Assembly (NCBI GenBank): GCA_964019415.1
Contig: OZ025878.1
Span: 3,414,512-3,478,511 of the forward strand
Direction of reading: 5' to 3'
DNA: 64,000 bases
Origin: Ianthella basta
Lineage: Eukaryota; Porifera; Demospongiae; Verongiida; Ianthellidae
In this document: in pieces, positions 36,024 through 47,210 of the stretch
Numbering within the stretch: the stretch's first letter is position 1
How the letters are laid out: each line of letters begins with the position of its first letter
Program-made: the position numbers and the translations under genes
The notes under the pieces: generated by a model
Database searches by the model: none
Told to the model about the DNA's origin: nothing
The model's input: only the letters and a program-made list of their open reading frames with translations

Positions 36024-36589
36024 TTACTGTGGGGGATATGCCCCAGGATTGGCTGGGGGCTGAGCAGGGTACGGCTGCTGTGGGGGGTAGACCGCTGGAG
36101 GGTATGCTGGAGGGAGGGTACCTCCTGCTGTGGGATAGGCAGGAGGCAGCATTCCACCTGCTGTTGGTGGATAGGCAGGAGGGAGAGTTCCACCAGCCGC
36201 TGTAGGATAGGCAGGAGGGAGGGTGTCACCTGATGGGGGGTATGCCAGAGGCACTGTTCCACCAGCTGATGGAGGATAGGAAGGGGAGGCGGTGTAAGTG
36301 GCAGGGTACGGAGCATAGCCACCCTGAGGTGTGGGGTCATAGTTTGGATTGTATTCAGGTTGTTGGGTGCCCTGAGGCTCATTTGATGAAGTTGTCTGGA
36401 TGACAATGGTTGAAGCAGCTGCTTGTGGATATGCCACCCTGGCTGTGTGGGTGGCAGTGCTCCTCTTGGCCTTCTTCTTTTTTTGACAGCACCAGCAAAG
36501 ACAAATACACAGACAAATTCCAATGCAGATGCACAATCCTCCAGCTACAACACCACCTACTGAACCTCCAATAATGGCTGCAAGGTTAA
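36024..36589 (-). CDS. Gene 4 exon 4: TM helix and PPAY-repeat tail
   Basis: 566 bp; acceptor ttttgacag before 36589. It encodes LAAIIGGSVGGVVAGGLC, a Cys-rich segment, KKKKAKRS and a Pro/Tyr-rich tail with four LPPAYP repeats, one degenerate PLAYPP and no final PPSY. Two fewer PPAY units than gene 2 in an otherwise alignable tail. Confidence 0.94.
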
Positions 36590-39500
36590 CTGTCAAAAGG
36601 ACAGGGGATAGAGAAGAAAGAGTTACAAGTACATGAGAAATCACCGTGGACACTAACCCAAACAATTATGTGGAAAGAAAAGAAAGAAGTACAGGTACGT
36701 ATATATACATAAGACCTGACTGTGGCCTAAGTTCCACCCAAACAAATATTACAAGTTCTTCTCCTTGAGATGGCTTGGTACCTAATTAATACACTTTGAC
36801 AGGATTTGGCACATTCCTTTGAGGTGTGAAATATGTGGCTGGTGAAAAGGTCAGGGGATAGAGATGAAAGAAGTACAGGTATATATATATATACATAAGA
36901 CCTGATTGTGACCTAAGTTCCACCAAAACATTATTAGTGCGGTATGTGTTATTAGTACACATTTCACACCACATACAAAGGGTGCGGCATATCATACTTC
37001 AGCCGGCATCATAGTTCGACTGCCAGTTTTCTGCAATGAAACATAGCTGGCTTTTAAGCTTGCCACACATGGAGACTTGGAAAATCTAGCTAAGGTATGA
37101 GAAGAAAGCAAGGCGGGCTGTTTCTGTTGGAAAGTTAGACTGTCAAGAACGATGCGTACAAAATAATCATACTTCAGGCAAAAGGCATGATACTTCGGCT
37201 GCAGCTTCAATCATCATCAAAGCAGCTGTGTTTGCCAGTTCAGTACTGTCGGTATTAAGTCTCATCCTTGTCCTACTCACAGCAGCCGATTGGGCTTGGA
37301 GTGTTCAACCGTCATGCTGTGGTGCTCAGCTAAAGTGGGTTGGGTAGGGGTATCACACTTTGGACGGTGGAAAAGGAAAAAGTTCTATTTTACTGTTATG
37401 CGATGAGTATGATGAGTCTGGACTTCTGGCCATATAATAGCTATTCTGTGTGTCTTGCATCCATCCCAAAGTAGTAAACCACCATTTCCCAATTCTCATT
37501 TGAAACTGAAGCTGAAACGGTCATTTCAGTACTGTCCTTTAGCTGAATGCTCGCTGGCACAGTCAGTGCACCCAATTCTAATCACTACAAGATGTTTAAC
37601 CAAAGGTTATTATGAACAGAGTTACTTTCCAGAACAACAAGTCACGAGTGCATGTGGGTAATGGGGCAGCGGTATTGTAGGAAGCGGTGACGTAATTACT
37701 GCCAAGACGGCGCAAATCTAGCACACTCAAATAATTGGAGTTTGAACTCACTAAGCCGCCACATATAACACCTTGTCCTTAGCGAGGGTTCATTTGCTTA
37801 GTAACAGCCACCGAAGCAACTCCCACCCACCCTCTTCATACACCAGTGTTGGTTCTACTCTAATCAGTCATGCACAAAACCCGATAGCTATAGCTAGCTA
37901 GCTATTGTTCCAGCTTATTATACTATCTATTTGGTTCAGTGTTACATCATTAGTGTGTGGTTCTGCTAGTATATATAGTGTCTCAGGCATGCAGTGGTGC
38001 ATCACATGTCATTCTTGTTTTTCAGCTATTCTTTCACAGGTTTTTCAATTCATGCAGTACTGCGGCAGTGTACTGCTCCCCTGGTGTGTTAGTTACTTTA
38101 CTACATGCCTTGGGGTGGTCCGATCTTGGCCTCCTGGCCGGGTTCTGTAGGTTTCTCTTCATTGTTTTTCGATGTGATCAGGTCAAGAAAGGATATGCAG
38201 CATGTGGTTTAATACCACATTTCCAAAGCATGTTAACATGGGATATCCATGCATACTGCAATGAAGATTATTCATAACATCTAATTTCGTTAGTCAGAAA
38301 TCTTGGTTGCTTGGCAACCACTTTGAATTCCAATACATCTACTATGATTGGCTAAAGCACCATTTAAAATTCGAACAGTGTTGTACAATGATCTTTGAAT
38401 GTTTCAATGGGTACTATTCTATTGGGTTGTTGAATCTCATTCACAACCCTTAAAATTAATAACTATTATTGCGGCATACTCTGGCCTTCCGCCGAGTCAT
38501 TGTATATTTGCATGCATGGGTTAAAGGCTATACCTTCCTTCAGAACCTGGCAGGGAGGTGCAGCAAGGTACAGTTTAAGTTAGCTATACACGTATGCACC
38601 CATTGCTCGGCTACGGGTGTATGCAGCTACGTATTAGTGTATTGACTGCATGTAGGACATTAACAGGTACACAAGCATCACAGACCAAAGCCAAAGAGAT
38701 GATTAAACTGGTCTTTCTACTCATTTGAGAAGCAAGACCAAAGTATTTCCTGCATTCTGCTGTCCGAAGTATGATGCCCCTTCCTAACCCATTTTTGCTG
38801 AGCACCACAGCGTGATGGTCTATTGCTCCGAGCCCAATCTGCTTCTGTGAGTAGGACAAGGATAAAACATAATACCAATAATACCAAACCTGCAAACACA
38901 GCTGCTTTGATTATGATTGAAGCCGCAGCCAAATTATCATGCCTTCCGTCCAAAGCACGATTACTTCGACCACTTAGTTCTCGACAGTCTAACTTTTCAA
39001 TGGAAACGGCGCGAGTCATCTCTTCTCAGACCTTAGCTAGATTCTCCCAGTCTCCATGTGTGGCAAGTTTAAAAACCAAGCTGTGTTTCGTTGTGGAGAA
39101 CTGGCGGCCAAACTATCATGTCAGCCAAAGTATTATGCCGCACCCTACTAATTGCCAAGCAGATGCAAATGGACCCTTACAAGAGAAAAGAATGCAATCA
39201 TCACTAAAGTGTACGATAACTATGCACATGTGTCAGTAATGGATTCACAGCATAGTGCATATATACAAATGCAAGAAGCAAACTTACCATTCGTACAGAC
39301 AATTCCGACGTCCTCACTGTGGAAGCAGTTATGACTCCCAATACCACGATGGCTGCAGTCAATAAGCCGTGACTCTGATCCACTGCACCCCACATCATCC
39401 AGCCAGATGCTCTGAGAAAATGATCCAAAGCCAAACCGAGAACTGATACTAGTGCTTACACCAACAAACCCCATTTGTCTACAAGCAACTGCAGCATCAG

Positions 39501-42255
39501 AAGCATCCCAACTATCATCACAGACTGTCCCCCATTCGCCATTATAGTAAAACTCGAGGCGACCTCCAAACTGAGTGCTGACTGTTTCTGTCAACCTTAA
39601 AGCACCATTGCTGAGGGCTGCAACCATGAAGAGTACAGTACGAGTTACAACACAGCTACATTCACAGTGATGTTCTGAGTCACAAAGCAGTCACACTGTA
39701 GCACGTGCTGCACTGCGATTAATGTGGTGTAAGGTGATTGACAAGGCACACACTTACAACTGCTAGAGCAGATCACAGATGCATCTTCGGAGTGGGAGCA
39801 AATAGCACTACTGCTGCTGCAACCATCCAGGCTACTCTCGGTTCCAGTGCAGGACCAGTCCCTCTCCCACTGTCCTCCTGATCCCTGGCCAAAGGCAGCT
39901 GCTTGTATTGCCAGTATGGCATATCCATACCTCAACTGCCGACAGACCACTTCTGCTTCTTCAATGTCCCATGAGTCGTCACACACAGTCTGCCACTCCC
40001 CATTGCGGAAGACCTCCACACGTCCTTCATATTGGTTTCTACCACCAACAAGACGAATGTCACCTAAAGAAGTAGTTGCAGTAAAAACAGATCTGCGATC
40101 AATGTCAGTTGACACGACATAGCTAGATGTACAAGATCACATTTACCAGTGCTGTGTGGCATCGAATGTACATCAGTCTTATACAAACCAAAGTGGTCTC
40201 ACGTTAGCATCTTAATCATTCTCTGCAAACACAAGTCCTCCATTAACTTGCATCAAAATAAGTACTAGTTACTACAAGAGTTAAATGCATAACATTTGGC
40301 AAACAGGTTGCGGGAGGAGTTGACTCCTACAGTTGGAACGGAGTCAAACACTACTGTGCGATATCAGAAACAGCATATATGACTTCCGCCAATAATCTCA
40401 TTAATTTTCTAGTACTCTGTATGCTTGGCATCAGCTGTCTCCCCTTTTAAGCTTCAAGCCATTTATAGTAAAAATGTAAGCAATTACTTGGTACATTTCG
40501 TCATACATTCCCTGGAGACTTTTTGCACAGTGTAAGTTAACCAATTGGCATCTATAAATGATGTTGGCCAGTATAATGTGACCCCAAGCAACCAGGCAGT
40601 ACATTGACCATTATTGACGTGGGTAAAGTGAACATATTTAGCTATGCTGGGATAGGCTAAGCCTATGTATTTTGCAATGCAAAAGAGAGGCACTGTTCCC
40701 TTATATACTGCTGGGATTATACATACATAAGTGCCTATGCATAACACCCTAGCAGAACTGAAGTTACTAGCAATAGTGTAGCTTGCATAGTTTTAAATTG
40801 CTAGGATCACGACGCGCATCCATATCTCAAGCATTCAAAAAATTCCAGAAATTCTTATCATTGGTGCTAATCTTTACAATGCCATAGCTACATAGCTGCT
40901 TTGTAGTTCAACATCATTGGTAACTATCCATCGCTCATTCTTTCTCTAAGTTTTCCTTACAGCACACTTGTGAAAGTTCCATAAAGCTTACAAAGAATGC
41001 TCACCCAAGTGCGAATGTTAGGTAGGCACTTCCAACTTGTGCTCAAACATGGATAGATCGACACATTGTGCTAGTGCAATGTGCAGCCACCTTTTAACTA
41101 ATGTCTATGAATACTATTGCCTCAGACTCAGGCCCAATGCAGATGAAAAGATTAATATTGTTTATTCAATGAATAGTGCCTAAGGACATCTTTTCCCTTC
41201 TGCACCTGTGGGGCCCGGGCATGCCTAGATCTATCTAGCAAGCCATACTAAGATGGGGAAGTCCTTCTGAGAAGGCTTTGTACCTAACAAGTGTCAACAT
41301 GGTGTGGCAAATTCCTTTGAGGTGTAAAATATGTGGTTGGTTTGCACACTCCCCCACTAGCTACTTGCATAGTGAATTGTTGAGAAATGTTTGATCATAC
41401 ATACGTTTTCGGGTTGGTTGTCCATACTGGGCACCAGGTACCGAAGTGGAAATCATGGTATTATACATAAACATGAGCAGTATTGCTGTATAAAATGTCT
41501 GCTCGCAATCTATGTCAACACCAGATTTTGCAATTATACTGTAAGTATGTGTATGAATTGGTAGAATAGTACGTGTTTCCCAGATACTGGGTACAAACGA
41601 CCAACAAAGTACTGTACCTATAGTGACAACACAAGTGTGACTACTTGTTGTTGTATTGCACACATGCATTTCCACCTATCCTGGGGTCTCAGTGAAGGAG
41701 TATCCATGCATATTTACATGAGAATTGTGTGCTACACTCGGTCGATAAAACTTAGGGTTATAAACCACTGCATGTATCCACAACATCCTGAGCACTCCAG
41801 TAAATCCAATTACAGGTCTTCAAAAACACAGCGACTCTTTCAGCGAGCAATCGATGATGAACTTCGTGGACTGGACAAGGCAGAGTTCACTGTTGAAGGT
41901 ACGAAGTGTGATAGTTGGCCAAGCTCAATACGGTAGCTATATATAGCGGCACAAAGCCGGTATATGGGGAGTGAGAATTAACCCTCATAGCCATGAGTGC
42001 CACGCAAGGCCGAGGAGTGATACTACCAGGACCTAGAGTAGCGTAATAACTACACCCGTACACAGCTAGGAGACGGAGTTCGCACCGAGTTCCGGTCCCC
42101 ACAGGCTTCTAAAGTGTAGTCAAATTAGAACGCTTAGCTAACAGTTACCGTGTCCTACAGCTATCACAACCAAACGCAGGACGCTTACCTTGGCCTTCAC
42201 ATGTGAAGAACAAGACGCAGCTGAGCGAAAAGAGGAAAGTACAAACGTTTGCCAT
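36024..42255 (-). CDS. SRCR gene 4: two-SRCR membrane protein with PPAY-repeat tail
   Basis: Predicted 422-aa type I membrane protein from four exons: 42255-42189, 40063-39758, 39617-39288 and 36589-36024; all phase 1, total 1269 nt in frame. Signal peptide (1-22), b-type and a-type SRCR domains (about 23-234), membrane helix and a tail with four PPAY motifs. It is the closest relative of gene 2: signal peptide, SRCR exons, TM exon and flanking intron are all highly similar. Intron 3 contains a 390-bp inverted repeat. Role inferred as for gene 2: surface receptor with a WW-binding tail. Confidence 0.8.
36688..36935. repeat. Local direct repeat in gene 4 intron 3
   Basis: GAAAGAAGTACAGGTA...CATAAGACCTGA.TGTG.CCTAAGTTCCACC occurs at about 36688-36748 and again at 36868-36930. 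Between them, TTCCTTTGAGGTGTGAAATA matches 41313-41332 in gene 4 intron 1. Confidence 0.75.
36980..37370 (+). repeat. Left arm of a 390-bp inverted repeat, with TM-encoding frame
   Basis: Pairs with 38753-39145 in opposite orientation; spacer about 1.4 kb. Frame 37114-37347 (+) stays open for 77 codons and reads ASIIIKAAVF..SLILVLLTAADW, the same peptide as the right arm. No in-frame ATG is visible. Confidence 0.88.
38753..39145 (-). repeat. Right arm of a 390-bp inverted repeat, with TM-encoding frame
   Basis: Carries a minus-strand frame (ATG at 39019, stop near 38717) of 100 aa: RAVSIEKLDCREL, then the hydrophobic ASIIIKAAVFAGLVLLVL, then LLTEADWARSN. The hydrophobic stretch could be one membrane helix. 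I do not recognise the peptide. The arms may be long terminal inverted repeats of a transposon whose interior has no transposase, or two copies of a small coding exon. Confidence 0.85.
39288..39617 (-). CDS. Gene 4 exon 3: SRCR domain 2 (a-type)
   Basis: 330 bp, phase 1-1, acceptor ggttgcag and donor [27 protein letters not shown] as in gene 2 exon 5; differs at STSISSRFGFGSFSQSIWLD. Six cysteines. Confidence 0.95.
39758..40063 (-). CDS. Gene 4 exon 2: SRCR domain 1 (b-type)
   Basis: 306 bp, phase 1-1, acceptor ttctttag and donor T|GTAAGT. It begins directly with [20 protein letters not shown], lacking the short Ser/Thr/Pro leader that precedes the domain in genes 2, 3 and 6. Six cysteines. 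Confidence 0.94.
40064..42188 (-). other. Gene 4 intron 1
   Basis: 2.1 kb. The part at about 41680-42110 is duplicated, degraded, at about 43930-44340 upstream of the next gene copy, and its end resembles gene 2 intron 1 near 28240-28395. No coding exon is recognised. Confidence 0.65.
42189..42255 (-). CDS. Gene 4 exon 1: signal peptide
   Basis: 67 bp from ATG at 42255: MANVCTFLFSLSCVLFFTC then EGQ, donor G|GTAAGC, phase 1. It differs from the gene 2 signal peptide at only two residues. Confidence 0.88.
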
Positions 42256-42343
42256 ACCTCACTCTAACACACCATGACCACGGTGACGGTGCGCTACATA
42301 TAGGGTCATTATCGGATATCATGATAGGGTCATGTGGCAAAGA

Positions 42344-42351
42344 TGACGTCA
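42344..42351. promoter_or_regulatory. CRE palindrome TGACGTCA upstream of gene 4
   Basis: 89 bp upstream of the gene 4 ATG; the paralogous gene 2 has the same palindrome at 59 bp upstream. Confidence 0.45.
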
Positions 42352-42823
42352 ATTCACTAATGACGATGGGTTCGGAAGTTTTTGGTGGCAGTATTAGTTC
42401 AACTTCAGTATAGAATTTCACCCCCATACATGATGTCCCACAAATGCTTATGTTTGAATGGAGGCCTCCTGGCACCTTGGGCAGCAGTGAAGAGTGACAA
42501 GTGCAGCCAGTAGATAGTTACATAGCCGCATAGCTAGCTATGTAGCTATAATTATATGTCTTCCTTTGGACCTGCTCCCAGTAAACATAATTATGTTCCC
42601 ACAGGGAAGGCCCAGGAAGCTTAAGGCATGGTAAATCTTGCTCCAGCAAGTCATATGTATTGCTGCATGCAACTGTTGATGCTGCTAGTGGAACACAGTG
42701 AATACTTTACAGTAGGTGATTAGCTCTCTGCATGTGTATATATGATGTGTATAGCTATAATGATGCCAGCATCATTAGTATAGTAATGAGTTTAATCGTG
42801 TGTGGATATCAAGGGGGCTGGTA

Positions 42824-42840
42824 GGGGGGGGGGGGGGGGG
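42824..42840. repeat. Poly-G run
   Basis: About 17 G residues between gene 4's promoter side and the decayed exon at 42978. Confidence 0.95.
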
Positions 42841-42977
42841 AGTAACTTTTGGTGTGGGTAGTGAGTGTGTGATATGAGATTGAAGAGACCACATTACTTA
42901 CACAAAACGACGTGTTTGTGCAAGCTTTCTCTCTGTATGCTTATCAGTATATGTACAACTAATCCATGCTTGGCTAG

Positions 42978-43361
42978 TTAGCTACTGCAGTTTAGTGAAT
43001 TGAAATTCCCCTGGATAAGGGGGAGGCATATCAACTGATGACATTGACTGAGCGGGGTACTATTCTGGTGGGTCTGCACCTCCAGCCTGGGGGTATGAAG
43101 CAGGCTGCATGGGGTAGGAATCTGGTTTGTACTTGGAGTTTTGTTATCCTGAGCAGTTTTATTGGCAACAATGGACACAGCCGCTGAATGCTCAGCAGTC
43201 ACTCCAGTAGGATGGTAACAGTGCACTTCCTGGCCTTCTTCTGATAGCAGTAACAATTTTAAATTGAAACACATAACTATACAAACTGTTCTGCAGATGC
43301 AGAATCCTCCAGCTAAAACACCACCAACCACTGCATCAGCAATGCATGGCTGCAACACTAA
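42978..43361 (-). pseudogene. Decayed TM/tail exon, copy of gene 5's
   Basis: The helix start, Cys-rich segment, QKKARK-like stop-transfer and the TCTGCACCTCCAGCCTGGGGGTATGAAGCAGG region of gene 5's tail are all recognisable. A 4-bp insertion just after the acceptor (GCCATGCATTGC where gene 5 has GCCATTGC) and further frameshifts kill the frame. Confidence 0.9.
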
Positions 43362-43640
43362 CTGTGAAGTGCATACATGGAAAGAGGAATAGACTGAGTA
43401 AGAAAGCTGAATTTTCTACAATTATGCATACACATAATGTTATTGCCATAATACCATGCAGGCACATGGTGTATGCACTGCATGTGCCAATCACAAAACC
43501 AGGCTATATAATTATAACATAATTATATATAAGAGAAGTAAACTATTATGCTAGCTAGGTGTATGTATTATGGACCATTCGTTTACAGATGAATGCAAAC
43601 TCAAGCTGATTACTCCAAGCATCTTGCTTATATTCACTCA

Positions 43641-43715
43641 CTGCCAGAGCACCTCACTGAGGCATCTTCTATATGAGTCCACAAGCTGAAGAATTGGTTC
43701 TGCAACTTTACGAGT
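43641..43715 (-). pseudogene. Truncated SRCR exon relic, copy of gene 5's
   Basis: CTCACTGCCAGAGCACCTCACTGAGGC... and the following GGTTCTGCA match the 3' part of gene 5's SRCR exon, including its donor. The 5' two thirds are absent. Together with 42978-43361 this is a truncated tandem copy of gene 5's 3' half. Confidence 0.85.
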
Positions 43716-43929
43716 CATATTAAGAATATAATTATGCATTTACTATAATACAATTCACTGCTTTCTTGCATACTCCCAAACTTGAGTGCTATATTTTCGT
43801 CAAATACAAGTATACACGTGTATAAACGTATAACTAATTACAATGATCTATGCACAATGGTGACATGAATGAAAGACTTCTTTTGAAACTACACATGGTA
43901 TAAGGAAAGAAGGGGGAAGGGAAAATGAC

Positions 43930-44340
43930 AGTGTGCCATGCATGTTCATATGAGAATTGTGTGGCACTTAGTGAATATGGACCATGGTACGTTATGATCA
44001 CTGTAACTGCATGTGTCTACAAAAATGTTGACCATTCCAGAAAATCTCTATATTATTAAAATATGGCTTCTAAACACAATGGACGCTTCAGCTAGCAATC
44101 GATGGTGAACTCCATGGACTTGACAAGGCGGTCTTCACAGTCAATGGCAATGTGATCAAGAGCTTGCAATTTAAGGCTTTATATTGTAGCCAAGGATAAA
44201 TCGCTAACATAGCAATACAGATGGAATGAACCATAATGTGCATGCCATGTAAGGCCGAGGAGTGATTCCATCAGGAATTAAAGTAGCATAATTTTAACTC
44301 AGATATGTGACAGTGAGTTCGTACCAACATGACGTCAAAA
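43930..44340. repeat. Degraded duplicate of gene 4 intron 1 sequence
   Basis: Shared blocks with about 41700-42100 include CATGAGAATTGTGTG, GCAATCGATG.TGAACT and AAGGCCGAGGAGTGAT in the same order. It marks an old segmental duplication between the gene 4 and gene 5 neighbourhoods. Confidence 0.75.
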
Positions 44341-44616
44341 GTGTAGCTAATCAAACTATAATGATTAATAAATATCATCATGCAGTAACGACCTATCACT
44401 GCTGAAGCATCGAATATCAATCCGAACTGGGCTGATTTCTTCTTAAAGTCCTCCATAAATAAAGTACACTTGTGAAAGATTCCTTAAAACTTAGAGAGTC
44501 CATATATTAGGTAAATACATTTGTTAACACACTTCCAGATAATAATTTTATGCAAATTAATGTGTCTGCGCAGGTTCTCTCTGTAAATTACATTCATGCA
44601 ATTTATGTTTGGCTAG

Positions 44617-44975
44617 TTATTGTAATTTAGTGAAATGAAATGACACTGAATAAGAGGGAGGCAGATCAGGCGAGAACTGAGTGGGGTATTCAGGTGGGTC
44701 TGCACCTCCAGCCTGGGGGTATGAAGCAGGCTGCATGGGGTAGGAGTCTGGTTTGTACTTGGGTGGTTTGTCGTCCTGATCAGTTTTCTCGACAACAATG
44801 GCCACAGCTGGTGGTTGCTTGTTGGTCCCTCCAGCAGAAGTGGTAGCGGGGCACCTTTTGGCTTTCTTCTGATAGTAACAACAAGCAGAAACACAAATGC
44901 AAACCACCACACAAATGCACAATCCTCCAGCCAGAACACCACCAACCACTCCACCAGCAATGGCTGCAACATTAA
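44617..44975 (-). CDS. Gene 5 exon 3: TM helix and PPxY tail
   Basis: 359 bp; acceptor catgcag before 44975, stop TAA at 44617-44619. [19 protein letters not shown], a Cys-rich segment, QKKAKR, then a tail with KPPKYKP, DPPEYPT and LPPSYSV. Confidence 0.94.
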
Positions 44976-47210
44976 CTGCATGTAAAGTGGACAGAGGAAG
45001 GAATAAAATCAAACTAAATATATAAGCAGTATTATATAAACATATTATGACAACTATACCATTTACTCAATGTATAGATGCTTTTTTCACTCACTGCCAG
45101 AGCACCTCACTGAGGCGTCTTCTATGTGTCCACAAGCTGAAGGGCTGGTTCTGCAGTTTTGCAGACTGGATTCACTTCCACTACAGTGCCAGACAACCTG
45201 CCAACGACCACCGGACCCTCGTCCAAAATAAGCATTTCTCAATGCTGATATTGCATCCCCATATCCCAGCTGCCGACAGACCACTTGAGCCTCACTGATT
45301 CCCCATGCATCATCACACACAGTCTGCCACTCTCCATTGCGGTAGACTTCAACGCGACCTTCATGCTGAGTATTGCCACCAACCAGACGGATGGTGGATG
45401 CATCTGAAAGAGGAAAAGTCATTAATATTGTGTTGGAGTACATGAACATTCACCACCACTTATGTACCTGAACTAACATATCCCTATAAGCACAACCACC
45501 ACTAAGCTATCTCATCTAAGGCTGTAGTCATTGAACCACATGCAACAAAATACTTGTTTCAACCAACGCTCTTACTAGCAAGACAAATTGAAATACCAAA
45601 TGTAGCGCTTGTGAAATGTGCATGAGCATGTGCACAGCATGCAAACACAATAACATTACCTAGTCATTATGTGTGTTTGGTATCCAATTGTTAAGCACAC
45701 TACCATGTATAGTCTACATTATTTCTGACTCAGTTGTAGCAACAAGCAACATATGAGATCAAAAAGGTGCATGCTGCATGTAGTTCATTTAAGTTAACAT
45801 TTGTTATGGACCATGCATCTAGCTATAGCACACTATCTAGCTATAGAATGCAAGCCAGTCTAGCTATATTATGTTAATTGGCATGCACTCAATATATACG
45901 AATGCCCAGATAAATAATGCATGTGTTGCACAACCTGTAGCATGGGATACAATTTTGCTTGGTGGTGAAAAAGATACAATGCATAGGTTACACAACCTCT
46001 GCAGGTGCAGAATATTAGCCCTAAGCTAATCGACCCCATGACCTCAGGGGTGAGACAGTGTGAGATCATATCTTTAATACCATTGTATCATTAGTCTTAC
46101 AGCAATTTCAGAATGGGTGACAAAATGGCAAATGGTGAATTGTAAATGGTAAAATATGGAAAATGGCGTGACATCATAGTGTGACATCCAGTATGATTGT
46201 CCTGAGTGGCACATGTGACTAGAATGACGTGTTAGATGTTACGATGCATGATGTTGCACAATGTTATGCCAATTGCCCTTTAACATTTGAGATTTATCAT
46301 CTGCCATTTGGCCAATCATTCTGAATTTGATCGACTGTACCAGTAAAAGTCACAAACTGAAGGCACATTCAGCAACATACATTCCACTTCCGCCTCTGAC
46401 AGCTTCCTGACCACACCACCACTCATGTCCTGCCACCCAATACACCTGCCAATGCTTCTCATCCAGCTTCCGCTATCACACTCCACTGCCTACAACACGA
46501 CCTTCCCTAGCAGTCTGCCTTCATACATCTTATCTGTCAATACCTTCTACTAAAACTGCACACATACGTGCACCTCACTCTTGCCTCAAACACTACTGGT
46601 AGAGATTCCAACTCCATCATCAATGATATTTAGGTGTAAGGTACCTATCCAAAAGAACATGAGCACGCATCTGGTACGCATCTGTACTTGTTCTATTGCC
46701 TCCAGACCTCTTGTGCACCCCCATATCTCAACCCCATACAACATCACCAAGTCTACCAGAGCACTCATCAACTTCTTGAACGTACCTACGCCAACATCAC
46801 CAATTTCTGCCTCCGCCTGTTCATTATAATAGTGACACACGTGTAGAACGGAGGTACAAGAGCTTGGGGTTCAACTCTAGTTTAGTAGATATGTACGTAA
46901 TATGTCAACCCACTTTACCCAGTCAGAATGAACGCGACGAGTTCGAGACCGTATCCTCACTAACCAGCAGCGAGTTCGATATTCTTGTAAAAATACCCTA
47001 TCACTACCTAGGTCAGTTCGCCATTCCAACCGCGCACAGCCACCATTAGAGGCGAACCTAAAACAGGCTCGGTCTGTAACTCCACGTACTGAAGAGGCAC
47101 ACGGTCAGCAACACAATCACAGACAAATGGTCCTTACCTTGGCTTTCGCATGAGAAGAACAGGGCGCAGCTGATCATGAGCGAGAACAAAAACACACGAA
47201 CATTTGCCAT
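44617..47210 (-). CDS. SRCR gene 5: single-SRCR membrane protein with three PPxY motifs
   Basis: Predicted 246-aa type I membrane protein from three exons: 47210-47138, 45403-45095 and 44975-44617; both introns phase 1, total 741 nt in frame. Signal peptide (1-24), one c-type SRCR (about 25-127), membrane helix and a short tail with PPKY, PPEY and PPSY. It is the minimal form of the family: every module once. Intron 1 (1.7 kb) contains a LINE fragment. A truncated copy of its 3' half lies just downstream. Confidence 0.82.
45095..45403 (-). CDS. Gene 5 exon 2: SRCR domain (c-type)
   Basis: 309 bp, phase 1-1, acceptor ctttcag and donor [45 protein letters not shown] and CGHIEDASVRC; six cysteines. 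The intron to the TM exon is 119 bp. Confidence 0.95.
46586..46840 (-). mobile_element. LINE reverse-transcriptase C-terminal fragment
   Basis: The minus-strand frame includes KKLMSALVDLVMLYGVEIWG, IEQVQMRTRCVLMFFWIGT and LHLN, the post-catalytic LLYGAEVWG...IEQVQ..R...GVGTLH signature of non-LTR RT proteins. No other domain is attached. In gene 5 intron 1. Confidence 0.8.
47138..47210 (-). CDS. Gene 5 exon 1: signal peptide
   Basis: 73 bp from ATG at 47210: 24 residues starting MANVRVFLFSLMISCALFF and ending with CESQ, donor G|GTAAGG, phase 1. Two residues longer than in genes 1, 2 and 4. Confidence 0.87.

Noticed and set aside
41637-41936. Plus-strand ORF ending in a natural-looking stretch (LFQRAIDDELRGLDKAEFTV)
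   Set aside because: The duplicated copy at about 44080-44150 has a stop and frameshift in the same place, so there is no sign of coding constraint.
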